A DNA stretch of 64,000 nt from Saprospiraceae bacterium (lineage in GTDB: Bacteria > Bacteroidota > Bacteroidia > Chitinophagales > Saprospiraceae). The notes under the pieces are model-generated. The model did not search any database. It was not told the origin of the DNA and saw only the letters and a list, made by a program, of their open reading frames with translations. The position numbers and the translations under genes were made by a program. Below are positions 10,062-18,670 of this stretch, in pieces (position 1 is the stretch's first letter; the number at the start of each line of letters is the position of its first letter). The stretch covers positions 1-64,000 of the forward strand of contig JAIYAP010000037.1 in NCBI GenBank assembly GCA_027488935.1. Reading direction: 5' to 3'.

Positions 10062-10179
10062 GGTCGTTTTTTCCGTTGGTTGAACAAATCCTGCACTTGG
10101 TTGAAAGTAGGATCATGCCCATTAAACGCTGCCCTAATTTGCAGTCAAACAAGCATCGTTCACAAAAAAACATAACAAA

Positions 10180-11013
10180 ATGAATTATTCCTTCAAACTG
10201 CTCGCCCTGATGCTGAGCATTTCCATGGTATCTTTTTTTTCTTGTAAAAAAGAAGAAAATGACACCCAAATCTCGGAAGAGGATAAAACCAGTACGTCGG
10301 ATTATGCCAAAGCGGAAACCATTTACACTGAAATTTGGTACACGACGCTCGAACAGGCCCTCAGCAATCCTGCACTCAATGGTATGGTTGGCGCACCAGT
10401 GGAGGACCGCAATGCTTGTCCAACCGTAAGCGTTTCGCCACAGGGTACTTTTCCAAAAGTACTCACCCTCGATTATGCAACGGGCTGTGTTACGCCAAAA
10501 GGGCAGTCGATTTCCGGCCAGATCATTGCTACTTTTAGCGGACCAGCCAGTCAAACGGGCACGACCATTTCTGTTACTTTGGTAAACTTTAAGTACAAAG
10601 GTTACACCGTTTCTGGCACTTATACGGTAAGTTGTTCAGGACCGGGTTCCTACAGTGGTAGCATTAGCAACGGCGTCATTGTAAATCCGCAAGGAGGCAC
10701 CACTACGTACAGCGGCACTTTTTCCGTGGTTCAGGTGGAAGGCGCCAGCACCAACGGTTTGAATCAGCAAGCGGATGATGTGTACAATATTACCCTCAAC
10801 ATTGCGGGTGTAGACACCAATGGCAAGGTATACACCACCAAAACAACCAGCCCTTTGCGCAAGGAATTGGATTGTGCGTGGATTGTAAGTGGTGCAATTG
10901 AGGTAAAAATAGGTAACACCGCCAAAAAAACGCTCGACTTTGGCACCGGTACCTGTGATGACCAGGCTACCTTGACCGTAGGACCACTCTCCACGCCCAT
11001 TACCTTGCCTTAA
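10180..11013 (+). CDS. lipoprotein of unknown function
   Basis: 277-aa predicted lipoprotein: hydrophobic leader with lipobox FFSC (Cys22) followed by KKEENDT, the usual Bacteroidota pattern. The mature part is rich in Ser/Thr/Gly and short beta-strand-like repeats (GTYTVSCSGPGSYSGSISNG), suggesting a beta-sandwich. It contains five later Cys residues that could form disulfides. No catalytic motif is seen and I do not recognise a named family. It is its own transcription unit, with strong terminators before it (10022-10061) and after it (11029-11069). Confidence 0.75.
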   Translation: MNYSFKLLALMLSISMVSFFSCKKEENDTQISEEDKTSTSDYAKAETIYTEIWYTTLEQALSNPALNGMVGAPVEDRNACPTVSVSPQGTFPKVLTLDYATGCVTPKGQSISGQIIATFSGPASQTGTTISVTLVNFKYKGYTVSGTYTVSCSGPGSYSGSISNGVIVNPQGGTTTYSGTFSVVQVEGASTNGLNQQADDVYNITLNIAGVDTNGKVYTTKTTSPLRKELDCAWIVSGAIEVKIGNTAKKTLDFGTGTCDDQATLTVGPLSTPITLP

Positions 11014-11028
11014 AACATGCTTTCATCC

Positions 11029-11069
11029 CCGGGTAGTGCCTTTTTGGGTGCTACCCGGTTTTCTTTTTT
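11029..11069 (+). terminator. rho-independent terminator after the lipoprotein gene
   Basis: CCGGGTAG (11029-11036) pairs perfectly with CTACCCGG (11051-11058), followed by the T-rich run TTTTCTTTTTT (11059-11069). It sits 15 bp after the lipoprotein stop codon and just before the next gene. Confidence 0.85.
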
Positions 11070-11080
11070 AAAAAATTGTC

Positions 11081-12667
11081 ATGAAAAAACTACTCCTCGT
11101 TTGTTGCTGCTTTTTGAGTTTTGCGGGCATAGTAGCCGCCCAAACAATTACTTACAGCAAAGATATTGCCCCCATCATTTACAAACATTGCACTACCTGC
11201 CATCGGCCGGGTGAAGTCGCGCCTTTTTCGCTAACCAATTATGATGAAGTTGTTTCCTGGTCGAGCATGATCGCTTATGTGACCGAAATCGGGTATATGC
11301 CCCCCTGGAAAGCCGAAGTAGGGTATCAACAATACCAGCAGGAAAATTACCTTTCGACCGATCAGGTTCAATTGATCGCCGATTGGGTTGCGCAGGGAAC
11401 GGTGCAAGGTAATCCGGCCGATGAACCGCCTTTGCCTGTTTTTCCCGTGGGCTCGCAGGTGGGTTTACCCGATTTAGTGGTTTCATTTGCACAATCCTAC
11501 ACCCATGCAGGGGATGGTATGGACGAGTATCGTTATTTTGTAATACCTACTGGACTTACCGAAGATAAAGACTTGGTAGCGCTGGAGGTACGGCCGGGCA
11601 ATAAACAGATTGTACACCACTGTTTGGTATGGCAGGATACGAGTGGCACTGCCGCGGCTGATGATGCGGCATCGCCGGGATATGGTTATCCTGGTGGACA
11701 GTTTTCTACCTTAAATGGCCTGAATGACCAATTGCCAGGATATGTGCCGGGGCAAAAACCGATCGTATTCACCCAGGGCATTGCACAACGCCTGTACGCA
11801 AATTCCGACTTGAAATTGCAAATGCATTATGCGCCAACCGCTTCCGATGAGCAAGATAGCAGCAGTGTAAACCTGTTTTTTGCCCAAAAACCGGCCACCC
11901 GCTTCTTGAAAAGCAAGGTAATGATCCCGTTTGCGGGTACTTTAACCAACGGCCCATTTATCATCCCGGCCAATCAGGTCAAGAAATTCCATGGTACCTG
12001 GACCATTCCGGAGGATGCGAGTATGGTAGGCGTTCAGCCACATTGCCACAAGTTAGGACAGGCCTGGGAGGTATTTGCCATTACGCCCAATCAGGATACG
12101 ATCAACCTGGTTCGGGTAAATGACTGGGATTTTAACTGGCAGGGCATGTTTTACTTTAAAAAACTGATCCCGCTGCCAAAAAACTCGGTCATTCATGCTT
12201 ATGCCACCTATGATAATACCGCGAACAATATTGAAAACCCCAATAGTCCACCCAAGTTTGTGATCTGGGGTGAAAATACCGACGATGAAATGTATTATTT
12301 ACCCTTGCTGTACCTGAGTTATCAGCTTGGCGATGAGGATCTTGTGTTGGATGAGGTGAGTGGGGTAGGCGACGATCCGCAGTTTTATACCATTCAGGAT
12401 GCATTATATCCGGTGCTTTCTCCCAATCCGGCCAGCGATCAGGTAAAAGTTGGTTTTACGTTAGCCAGTGGAAGCACCATTGGTTTGCGTTTATTCAATC
12501 AGCAGGGTCAAATGGTCAGAAGTTGGGAAACGGGCCAGTTTTATTTACCGGGTCTGCACACACGTGCGCTGGATTTGAGTTTAATTCCGGCAGGTATATA
12601 TACGCTTGTGCTAGAAACCAAAGATAAGCGCCACGCCCAGCAGTTGGTGGTTGCGTCGGCACGATAA
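11081..12667 (+). CDS. secreted cytochrome c / type II copper monooxygenase-like protein with T9SS tail
   Basis: 528-aa multidomain secreted protein. After a signal peptide (cleavage near VAAQ, residue 21) comes a small haem domain with CTTCH (Cys37, Cys40, His41). Residues ~125-420 resemble the PHM/DBM ascorbate-dependent copper monooxygenases: the expected ligand set can be picked out as His179-His180 (VHHC), His249 (LQMHY), His321 and His323 (PHCHKLG) and Met404 (DDEMYYL). The C-terminus (from ~440, LSPNPASDQ) is a T9SS type A sorting domain, so export to the surface or medium is likely. The fused haem domain could supply electrons in place of ascorbate; that is inference. Substrate unknown. 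Confidence 0.8.
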   Translation: MKKLLLVCCCFLSFAGIVAAQTITYSKDIAPIIYKHCTTCHRPGEVAPFSLTNYDEVVSWSSMIAYVTEIGYMPPWKAEVGYQQYQQENYLSTDQVQLIADWVAQGTVQGNPADEPPLPVFPVGSQVGLPDLVVSFAQSYTHAGDGMDEYRYFVIPTGLTEDKDLVALEVRPGNKQIVHHCLVWQDTSGTAAADDAASPGYGYPGGQFSTLNGLNDQLPGYVPGQKPIVFTQGIAQRLYANSDLKLQMHYAPTASDEQDSSSVNLFFAQKPATRFLKSKVMIPFAGTLTNGPFIIPANQVKKFHGTWTIPEDASMVGVQPHCHKLGQAWEVFAITPNQDTINLVRVNDWDFNWQGMFYFKKLIPLPKNSVIHAYATYDNTANNIENPNSPPKFVIWGENTDDEMYYLPLLYLSYQLGDEDLVLDEVSGVGDDPQFYTIQDALYPVLSPNPASDQVKVGFTLASGSTIGLRLFNQQGQMVRSWETGQFYLPGLHTRALDLSLIPAGIYTLVLETKDKRHAQQLVVASAR

Positions 12668-12687
12668 AGCAGTTTTTAAAAGCATGG

Positions 12688-12736
12688 CCACCCTGGGCAC
12701 TTAATAGGAAGCAGGTAAACGGGGTGGTATGTTTTT
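12688..12736 (+). terminator. weak hairpin between convergent genes
   Basis: CCACCC (12688-12693) can pair with GGGTGG (12722-12727), followed by TATGTTTTTT. The loop is long (28 nt), so this is a tentative terminator for the copper monooxygenase gene. It reaches the stop codon of the convergent kinase gene. Confidence 0.3.
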
Positions 12737-14277
12737 TACAATTGCCGGCCAGCGTATTTAGCAATTTTAGTAAACAAGTCGTTGGGATTGAAGGGCTTGG
12801 GGATATAATCATTCATGCCCACTTCCGATGATTTGGTTTTATCGCTGATGGTGGCGGAGGCGGTAAGCGCGATAATTGGAATATTTGGATCAAACTGACG
12901 GATCATTTGCGTGGCGGCATAACCGTCCATTTCCGGCATTTGAATATCCATCAGAATCAGGTCGTATTGGTTATTGCGCGCCTTTTCTACTCCTAAAAGC
13001 CCATTTTCGGCAATTTCGAAATCAATTTTCCAGCGGGCGAAAAATTTGGAGGCTACTTTAATGTTAATTATAAAATCCTCTACCATTAACAGGCGTACCC
13101 CTTCAAGGGGGCTGGATTCAGCGTCTATTAGAGCAATTTCTTTCATGGGAGCCGCAGTTTTGCTTATTTCAAGTTCAAGATTGAAATAAAAACGCGAACC
13201 TTTCCCGACCGTGCTCTCCAACAAAATATCACTTTTGTAGAGTTGCAACAGGCGGCGGGTGATTACCAATCCTAGTCCGGTTCCGCCAAATTTACGGGTT
13301 GTAACCGAACTTGCTTGTGTAAACAGTTCAAATATTTTTTGTTGATGTTCGGGTGCAATGCCGATGCCAGTGTCAAGAATTGAAATTTCGATTTGTGCCA
13401 TTTCCTGCTGTACCCCCAATAATTTATAAACAATGGTTACGGCACCTGTTTCTGTAAATTTGATGGCATTTGAAACCAGGTTGGAAAGGATTTGGCTTAA
13501 CCGCAAGGAATCTCCAATAAGGGTATCTGGCACACGTTCATCGGCTTCCAAAACCACTTTATAGCCTTTTTCGTCGGCCTTAGGCTGATAAGATTTTTGA
13601 ATATTATGCACCAACTGTTTGAAATTGAAGTCCGTGTACTCCAATTCCACTTTTCCTGCTTCAATTTTACTGAAGTCGAGCAGGTCATTGATCAGAATAT
13701 AAAGGTTATCGGCCGCAAATTGCAAGGTATCCAGGTTTTCCACCATGACGGGGGTGTTTTCTTCCTGCTTCATCAGGTACACGAGTCCAACAATCGCATT
13801 GAGCGGTGTACGGATTTCGTGGCTCATAATAGAGAGAAACTCCGATTTGGCGCGGGTTGCTTCCTCCGCTGCATCTTTTGCTTGAATGAGTTGATCCTCA
13901 ATGCTTTTTTGGTAAATGATCTGTTGTTTCAAAAACTCAACCAAACCGAGCAAATTATTTTCATTAAATTCCGGAACCGTAAATCCGACCGGTACTTCCA
14001 GGGTACGGGCGGCGTCCACTAATTTTTCGAAAGATTGTTTGCGTTGGGTGACTTCCAGTTTTAACTGTTGGTTTATTTCGGCATACTCGCGGTCGTTCAG
14101 TTGGGTAGAATGATCGAATAGCTCCTTATCGCGTTCATAATTCAGGTAAGAATCATTGACGGCAGAAATAAAATCGACCTCCCTGATATCATCAAGGTCA
14201 CTGTTTTTTAGGTATTTAAAAATTTGCCTTTTTAATAATGGATGGAGTTTTCCAATATCCAGTACCAATGGAGTCAT
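12736..14277 (-). CDS. hybrid sensor histidine kinase/response regulator
   Basis: 513-aa soluble hybrid kinase. An N-terminal region without membrane helices or PAS motifs is followed by a coiled coil (~120-145), then a HisKA domain with phospho-acceptor His153 in LSIMSHEIRTPLN, an HATPase domain (DLLDFSKIE, LVSNAIKFT, LDTGIGIA, GGTGLGL) and a C-terminal receiver domain with the phosphorylatable Asp in DLILMDIQMPEMDGYAA. It lacks its own obvious input domain. The FIST-domain gene lies directly upstream, with its stop 1 bp before this start, so the two are almost certainly co-transcribed and the FIST protein is the likely sensor. The receiver has no output domain, so the phosphate probably goes to a partner elsewhere. 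Confidence 0.9.
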   Translation of the reverse strand: MTPLVLDIGKLHPLLKRQIFKYLKNSDLDDIREVDFISAVNDSYLNYERDKELFDHSTQLNDREYAEINQQLKLEVTQRKQSFEKLVDAARTLEVPVGFTVPEFNENNLLGLVEFLKQQIIYQKSIEDQLIQAKDAAEEATRAKSEFLSIMSHEIRTPLNAIVGLVYLMKQEENTPVMVENLDTLQFAADNLYILINDLLDFSKIEAGKVELEYTDFNFKQLVHNIQKSYQPKADEKGYKVVLEADERVPDTLIGDSLRLSQILSNLVSNAIKFTETGAVTIVYKLLGVQQEMAQIEISILDTGIGIAPEHQQKIFELFTQASSVTTRKFGGTGLGLVITRRLLQLYKSDILLESTVGKGSRFYFNLELEISKTAAPMKEIALIDAESSPLEGVRLLMVEDFIINIKVASKFFARWKIDFEIAENGLLGVEKARNNQYDLILMDIQMPEMDGYAATQMIRQFDPNIPIIALTASATISDKTKSSEVGMNDYIPKPFNPNDLFTKIAKYAGRQL

Positions 14278-14278
14278 C

Positions 14279-15418
14279 TTATTTCGATTCCGTTAGGGTA
14301 GTAATTGTCATGGTTTGATTGTGCAAGTCACATTTTCCGGTCGCCAAGGGTGATATTTCACCATAGGAGTAAAATCCGGTCATAAATGTGTGTTCGCCAA
14401 AAATTTCTTTGGCCGCTTCGATCTCTTCGTCAATACGCTGACCAAGCGCCAACCGTCGTCCAACACAACTTACAAGGATTGCGAGATCTGGTTTTTTATC
14501 CGGATTCAGCAACGTTTGTTCAGCAGCCGTAGCCGCTGCATCGATCAGGCGGTCAAAATTAGCTTTCATCAAATTCACATAAGCGCCTTCCGGCATTTCT
14601 CCGGCAAACACCATGCTTCCATCGTTTTCATCTATAGAAAGGATGGTGCGCACTACCGGTTCTGCATCCTGGGAAATTTTCATCGAAAGCGGGAACAACA
14701 ATGCTGCACCAGGCAGTTCGGAGGCGTATTTACCCAGGTATTCTTTGTACAAATCGAGGGCTTTTTTGCCTCCAAATTCATAGAGTATATTGTAACTGGA
14801 TTTCGTGATTTGGCGTTCGGGTCCAAAAACGTCCCAACCACCCATGGTGCCGTGGCCAACTTCCAAATCTTTACCATACAAACCGATGGCTACAATTTGT
14901 CCTTCAGTCGGCTCTGCATCCAGTCCAACCAGGGTTTTTTCAAACCGTGCTGCATCCCCTGCCAATCCGCCCGACACCGAAACATGGGCGCTCAGATTTT
15001 CGTTGATACCTTTGATCAGATCACTGCCATTTACTTTGCTGCCATCGGAGAGCACAAAAATCATTTTAAGATCGTCTCCTTGCAAGGATGCCGAAAGGGA
15101 CTTGCCTGCTTCAAAACTTTGTTGGTAGTTGGAAATACTTGCCTGGGCCTTTCGAATTTGGGTTTTTTCAAACTGAATGGCAGTCGCGACAACAGAACCC
15201 TCGTGGGCAGCCGATTGATAGATTTCACCGGAAGTACTACATAGGAGCACCGAGGCCGCTGGATAGGTTTCCTTAAAATGAGCGTACCAATGGCCTTGTT
15301 CAAGCAGGGTGCGCTCGCCGAAAACCATTACGAGTTGCGCCTGCTCAGCAGAGAAGCCTTCAGACGTGTCAAGATTATGCCAGCGATCGCCAGCGAAAAA
15401 AGATTGCGTGATTTTCAT
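14279..15418 (-). CDS. FIST domain sensory protein
   Basis: About 379 aa with FIST N- and C-terminal domains. Recognisable blocks are LLCSTSGEIY, VSGGLAGDAARFEKTLV and the C-terminal SCVGRRLALGQ with GFYSYGEISP, which are characteristic of FIST proteins. FIST is a predicted small-molecule (possibly amino-acid) sensing module commonly coupled to signal transduction. There is no signal peptide. I chose the ATG at 15418 (MKITQSFF); an in-frame start at 15451 adds 11 residues. The hybrid kinase follows at once, so the pair forms a two-gene signalling unit in which FIST probably provides the input. The ligand cannot be deduced. Confidence 0.88.
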   Translation of the reverse strand: MKITQSFFAGDRWHNLDTSEGFSAEQAQLVMVFGERTLLEQGHWYAHFKETYPAASVLLCSTSGEIYQSAAHEGSVVATAIQFEKTQIRKAQASISNYQQSFEAGKSLSASLQGDDLKMIFVLSDGSKVNGSDLIKGINENLSAHVSVSGGLAGDAARFEKTLVGLDAEPTEGQIVAIGLYGKDLEVGHGTMGGWDVFGPERQITKSSYNILYEFGGKKALDLYKEYLGKYASELPGAALLFPLSMKISQDAEPVVRTILSIDENDGSMVFAGEMPEGAYVNLMKANFDRLIDAAATAAEQTLLNPDKKPDLAILVSCVGRRLALGQRIDEEIEAAKEIFGEHTFMTGFYSYGEISPLATGKCDLHNQTMTITTLTESK

Positions 15419-15604
15419 GACAGAAAGATTATTTCTCGTAACAAGCAACAAACGTGCCGCAACAACAGAATTGACGATTTAAATGGAGAAAATGCTTGTT
15501 TAAGGTAAGGTTTAATGCGTTTGAAGCTAAAAACAAAAATTTAATACCGTAGATATTTGTAAAAACAGGCAAGGACATACATTGTTATGTAGTAGGGCAA
15601 TAAA

Positions 15605-15646
15605 AAAATCCTCAGTATAAAGCGGTTGCTACTATCTGAGGATTTT
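15605..15646 (-). terminator. rho-independent terminator for the 31-codon ORF
   Basis: A perfect 11-bp inverted repeat, AAAATCCTCAG (15605-15615) and CTGAGGATTTT (15636-15646), with a 20-nt loop. Read on the minus strand it ends in a run of T (complement of 15602-15608). It lies 40 bp beyond the stop codon of the small ORF at 15686-15781, which supports that ORF being transcribed. Confidence 0.7.
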
Positions 15647-15685
15647 CTTTAAGGGTTTTGAACTGCCAACTATAAAAGGTTCCGT

Positions 15686-15781
15686 TTATTCTTCTGAAGG
15701 TGCTTCAGTTTTGTCGTTGGTCAATCCGTAAAATGCCGTAGCAGTAAGCGTGAGGAAAATGAGGAAATAGGTTGAAGTCAT
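15686..15781 (-). CDS. possible 31-aa single-span membrane peptide
   Basis: A short ORF in the 834-bp gap between the FIST gene and mutS2. It begins MTSTYFLIFLTLTATAF, which is a good single membrane segment, and ends with the acidic tail TNDKTEAPSEE. A strong minus-strand terminator follows it at 15605-15646. Peptides of this size with one hydrophobic helix and a charged tail are common in bacteria but I do not recognise this one. The alternative is that the terminator belongs to a noncoding transcript. Confidence 0.4.
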   Translation of the reverse strand: MTSTYFLIFLTLTATAFYGLTNDKTEAPSEE

Positions 15782-16252
15782 GGATTAAGATTTTGTACGG
15801 GAATAAAAAGAGAAGCGATGAAATGCAATGCAAAGTTAAGATTTTAGTTAATAAACAGGTGGTTTTCTTTTGTTAAATGAACTTAAACATTTTTGGAGTA
15901 GTTAAATTGAGTACTTTTCTTGTGTAATATTCTGCCAGTACGCCTGTTTGTTGTTTTTTTATTTTAAATTTTTTGAAAAAAATAGATAATAATTTTGTTT
16001 TGCACCTTTTTTTTACCCTATTTGGTATATTTTTAATGTTAAGCGGCGTGTATCTATATTGGGCGGTCTTTTTTTTAAGAATACGGTTAGGCGGTGATTA
16101 AAGATGCGTTGGCCAGGAACTAAAATTTGCCAATTTTGTTTGTAGGGTCAGCATCTGTGTGTTTGATTTACCACAGCACATTCAAATTTTTTTCTGAACT
16201 TGCCATCCAGTTTGGAACTGTTTTTAGTCATTTTCCTATTACCTGTTTTACC
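15782..16252. other. AT-rich intergenic region upstream of mutS2
   Basis: No ORF of note on either strand. A Bacteroidota -7-like element TAATTTTG is present at 15990-15997 on the plus strand, 255 bp before the mutS2 start, without a clear -33 partner. I see nothing else. Confidence 0.4.
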
Positions 16253-18646
16253 ATGCATTTCGAGCCAAAAGACGTTTACCGGAAGTTAGAGTTTGACAAA
16301 GTCATTGATTTGCTTGAAAAAGAAGCGCATACGGTCATGGCGGCCGAAGAACTTCGGAACCTGGAGCCATCCATCCGTTTTGATGAAATTGACCTGCAGT
16401 TGCGGGAAGTGCGCGAATACAAAATGGCACTTGAAAAAAATGACCGTTTCCCTTTAGAGACTTTTTATGACGTGCGTCCTGATTTGCGCATGCTCGAAAT
16501 TGAAGGTTATACGCTTCAAATGGAGTCTTTTCAGCAAATCCTGCGCATTTTGATGATGATGCGCGATATTTTTAAATATTTCGGATCGGGACCAAAGAAG
16601 GATATTTATCCCAAATTGTACGATATTATACGGCCACTCAGTTTTGACGACGGTTTGATCAAGGCGATCATGGCGGTATTTGATGAAAAAGGAGAAATAC
16701 GCCCCGACGCATCGCCTGAATTGATGCGTATTCGACGTGAAATGCAGCAAAAAGTGCGTGAACTCGACGGCCGTTTCCGCCAAATCATCCAGGAATATCG
16801 CGCCAAAGGCTGGCTTTCTGATACGCCGGAGAGCTTCCGGAATGGTCGCCGCGTATTGTCGGTACCCGCAGAACACAAACGAAAAATCAAGGGGATCATC
16901 CACGATGAATCCGATACGGGTCGTACGGTATTTATTGAACCTGAACCGGTTGTGGAAATAAACAATGACCTATTCGATCTTGAACACGAAGAAAAGCGCG
17001 AGATTTTTAAAATTTTGCGCGATCTGAGCGACCAAATTCGCCCTTACGGTAGCATGATTGGAGCGTACCTGCAGGCGCTCATCCGCTATGACGTTATCTA
17101 TGCAAAATCGAGGGTAGCCATTGCCATGCGCGCCAATATGCCGGTGCTGAAGGAAAAACCGTTTATCGGTATTCGCAAGGGCTATCATCCGCTTTTGTAC
17201 CTGAAAAATAAGGCGAGCAACCGTAAAACGGTGCATTTTGACTTGAAATTGAACTCCGAAAACCACATGCTGATCCTGTCTGGCCCCAATGCCGGCGGTA
17301 AATCGGTGGCCATGAAATCGGTTGGTTTGATGCAATTGATGGTGCAAAGTGGCTTGTTGGTTCCAATGCATGAATTGAGCGAAATGGGCGTGTTCCGGCA
17401 GATTTTTGCCGATATCGGTGACCAGCAAAGCCTGGATGATGATTTGAGTACCTATTCATCGCGTTTGCAAAATGCACGGGCGTTTATCGAGAAAGCAACG
17501 CCACAAACCTTGGTGCTCATCGACGAATTTGGTAGCGGAACAGACCCGAAGCCTGGTGGATCCATTGCCGAAGCGATTTTGCGCCAATTGCACCGAAAAG
17601 GTGTTTTTGCCGTGATTACCACCCACTATTCCAACTTGAAGGTGTTTGCTTTCCGAAATCCAGGCATCCTCAATGGCAATATGCACTTTGATAAGGATAC
17701 GCTTTCTCCTACGTATGAACTAAAAGTTGGTCGACCAGGGAGCAGTTATGCCTTCGAAATCGCCGCCAAAAGTGGTTTGCCTAAGGAAATTATCGACTAT
17801 GCACGCAACCGCACCGGGAGCGAAACCGCGGTGGATGATATTTTGGTGGAATTGCAACGCGAAAAACAGGAATTAGAGGAGCGCTTGCGTTCGGTACTCG
17901 ACAAAGAGCAAGGGTTGGAGCGCCTGATTAAGACGTACGACAGTTTGCACCAAGACCTGGAGGTAAAGCGGAAACGCCTCAAACTGGATCAAAAAGAACA
18001 CGAATTGCGCCAAAGCGCCAATGTTGCCCGCGAGGTAGATAAAATTGTGCGACAGCTCAAAGAGGAGAAAAACCTGGAAAAAGCCCAGCAATTTAGTTCA
18101 CAACTGCGCGAAGAACGGGCCGAAAAAGCCAAGGCTGTAGATGAAATCAATGCAGAAGTAGTGCGCCTGGAAGAGCAAAATACGCCTTCCGCCTCCAGCC
18201 GTCCGCTTGCAGTAGGCGATTACGTGCGCCTGCGCGCAGGGGGGGCAACGGGAAAGATTGAGAGTATGAAAGGCCAGAAAGCGGTGGTGCAATTGGGCGA
18301 ACTCAAGGTGACGGTGGCTTTGCGCGAATTATTGCCTGCGGCTGAACCGATTAAGCAAACCTCCAACATTACCGCAACCGACCTGCAACATGCTGCGGCA
18401 TTCGAATCGAAGATCGATTTGCGGGGCATGAGCAAGGAAGAAGCGTATAAGGTGCTCGAAAAATTTGTAGACAATGCCTTGTTATCCAATGCTGCCGTAT
18501 TGCGGATTCTGCATGGAAAAGGGAATGGCATTTTGCGCAATTTCGTAAAACAGAAACTGCGCGAATACGGTGGTAGTGTATCGCGGGTGTATCATCCGGA
18601 GCCGGATGCAGGTGGTGATGGCGTAACCATTGTTGAGTTGGCTTAA
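16253..18646 (+). CDS. mutS2: endonuclease MutS2 (Smr domain)
   Basis: 797-aa MutS2 protein, a cytoplasmic ATPase of the MutS superfamily implicated in suppressing recombination and, in Bacillus, in splitting collided ribosomes. The MutS core carries Walker A GPNAGGKS (residues 344-351) and Walker B LVLIDEFGSGTDP. A long coiled coil follows (~510-650), and a C-terminal Smr nuclease-like domain has LRGM and HGKGNGILR. It lacks the MutS mismatch-recognition domain, as expected. The ATG at 16253 (MHFEPKDVYRKLEF) fits the family start; an upstream in-frame codon at 16127 adds an unconserved 42-residue extension. The gene ends in a hairpin that includes its own stop codon. Confidence 0.93.
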   Translation: MHFEPKDVYRKLEFDKVIDLLEKEAHTVMAAEELRNLEPSIRFDEIDLQLREVREYKMALEKNDRFPLETFYDVRPDLRMLEIEGYTLQMESFQQILRILMMMRDIFKYFGSGPKKDIYPKLYDIIRPLSFDDGLIKAIMAVFDEKGEIRPDASPELMRIRREMQQKVRELDGRFRQIIQEYRAKGWLSDTPESFRNGRRVLSVPAEHKRKIKGIIHDESDTGRTVFIEPEPVVEINNDLFDLEHEEKREIFKILRDLSDQIRPYGSMIGAYLQALIRYDVIYAKSRVAIAMRANMPVLKEKPFIGIRKGYHPLLYLKNKASNRKTVHFDLKLNSENHMLILSGPNAGGKSVAMKSVGLMQLMVQSGLLVPMHELSEMGVFRQIFADIGDQQSLDDDLSTYSSRLQNARAFIEKATPQTLVLIDEFGSGTDPKPGGSIAEAILRQLHRKGVFAVITTHYSNLKVFAFRNPGILNGNMHFDKDTLSPTYELKVGRPGSSYAFEIAAKSGLPKEIIDYARNRTGSETAVDDILVELQREKQELEERLRSVLDKEQGLERLIKTYDSLHQDLEVKRKRLKLDQKEHELRQSANVAREVDKIVRQLKEEKNLEKAQQFSSQLREERAEKAKAVDEINAEVVRLEEQNTPSASSRPLAVGDYVRLRAGGATGKIESMKGQKAVVQLGELKVTVALRELLPAAEPIKQTSNITATDLQHAAAFESKIDLRGMSKEEAYKVLEKFVDNALLSNAAVLRILHGKGNGILRNFVKQKLREYGGSVSRVYHPEPDAGGDGVTIVELA

Positions 18647-18670
18647 GAGCCAACTCAACAACCATTTTTT
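18631..18670 (+). terminator. terminator hairpin that includes the mutS2 stop codon
   Basis: TGTTGAGTTGGCT (18631-18643) and AGCCAACTCAACA (18648-18660) form a perfect 13-bp stem with loop TAAG; the stop TAA is 18644-18646, in the loop. It is followed by ACCATTTTTTA. The last four codons of mutS2 are therefore part of the left arm. The convergent cotH-like gene ends at 18669. Confidence 0.85.

Noticed and set aside
14390-15244. 284-aa open frame on the plus strand
   Set aside because: Antisense to the well-supported FIST gene, with no recognisable domain.
15990-15997. mutS2 promoter at TAATTTTG
   Set aside because: The -7 match has no -33 partner and is 255 bp from the start codon in very AT-rich DNA, so a chance match is likely; noted only in the region entry.
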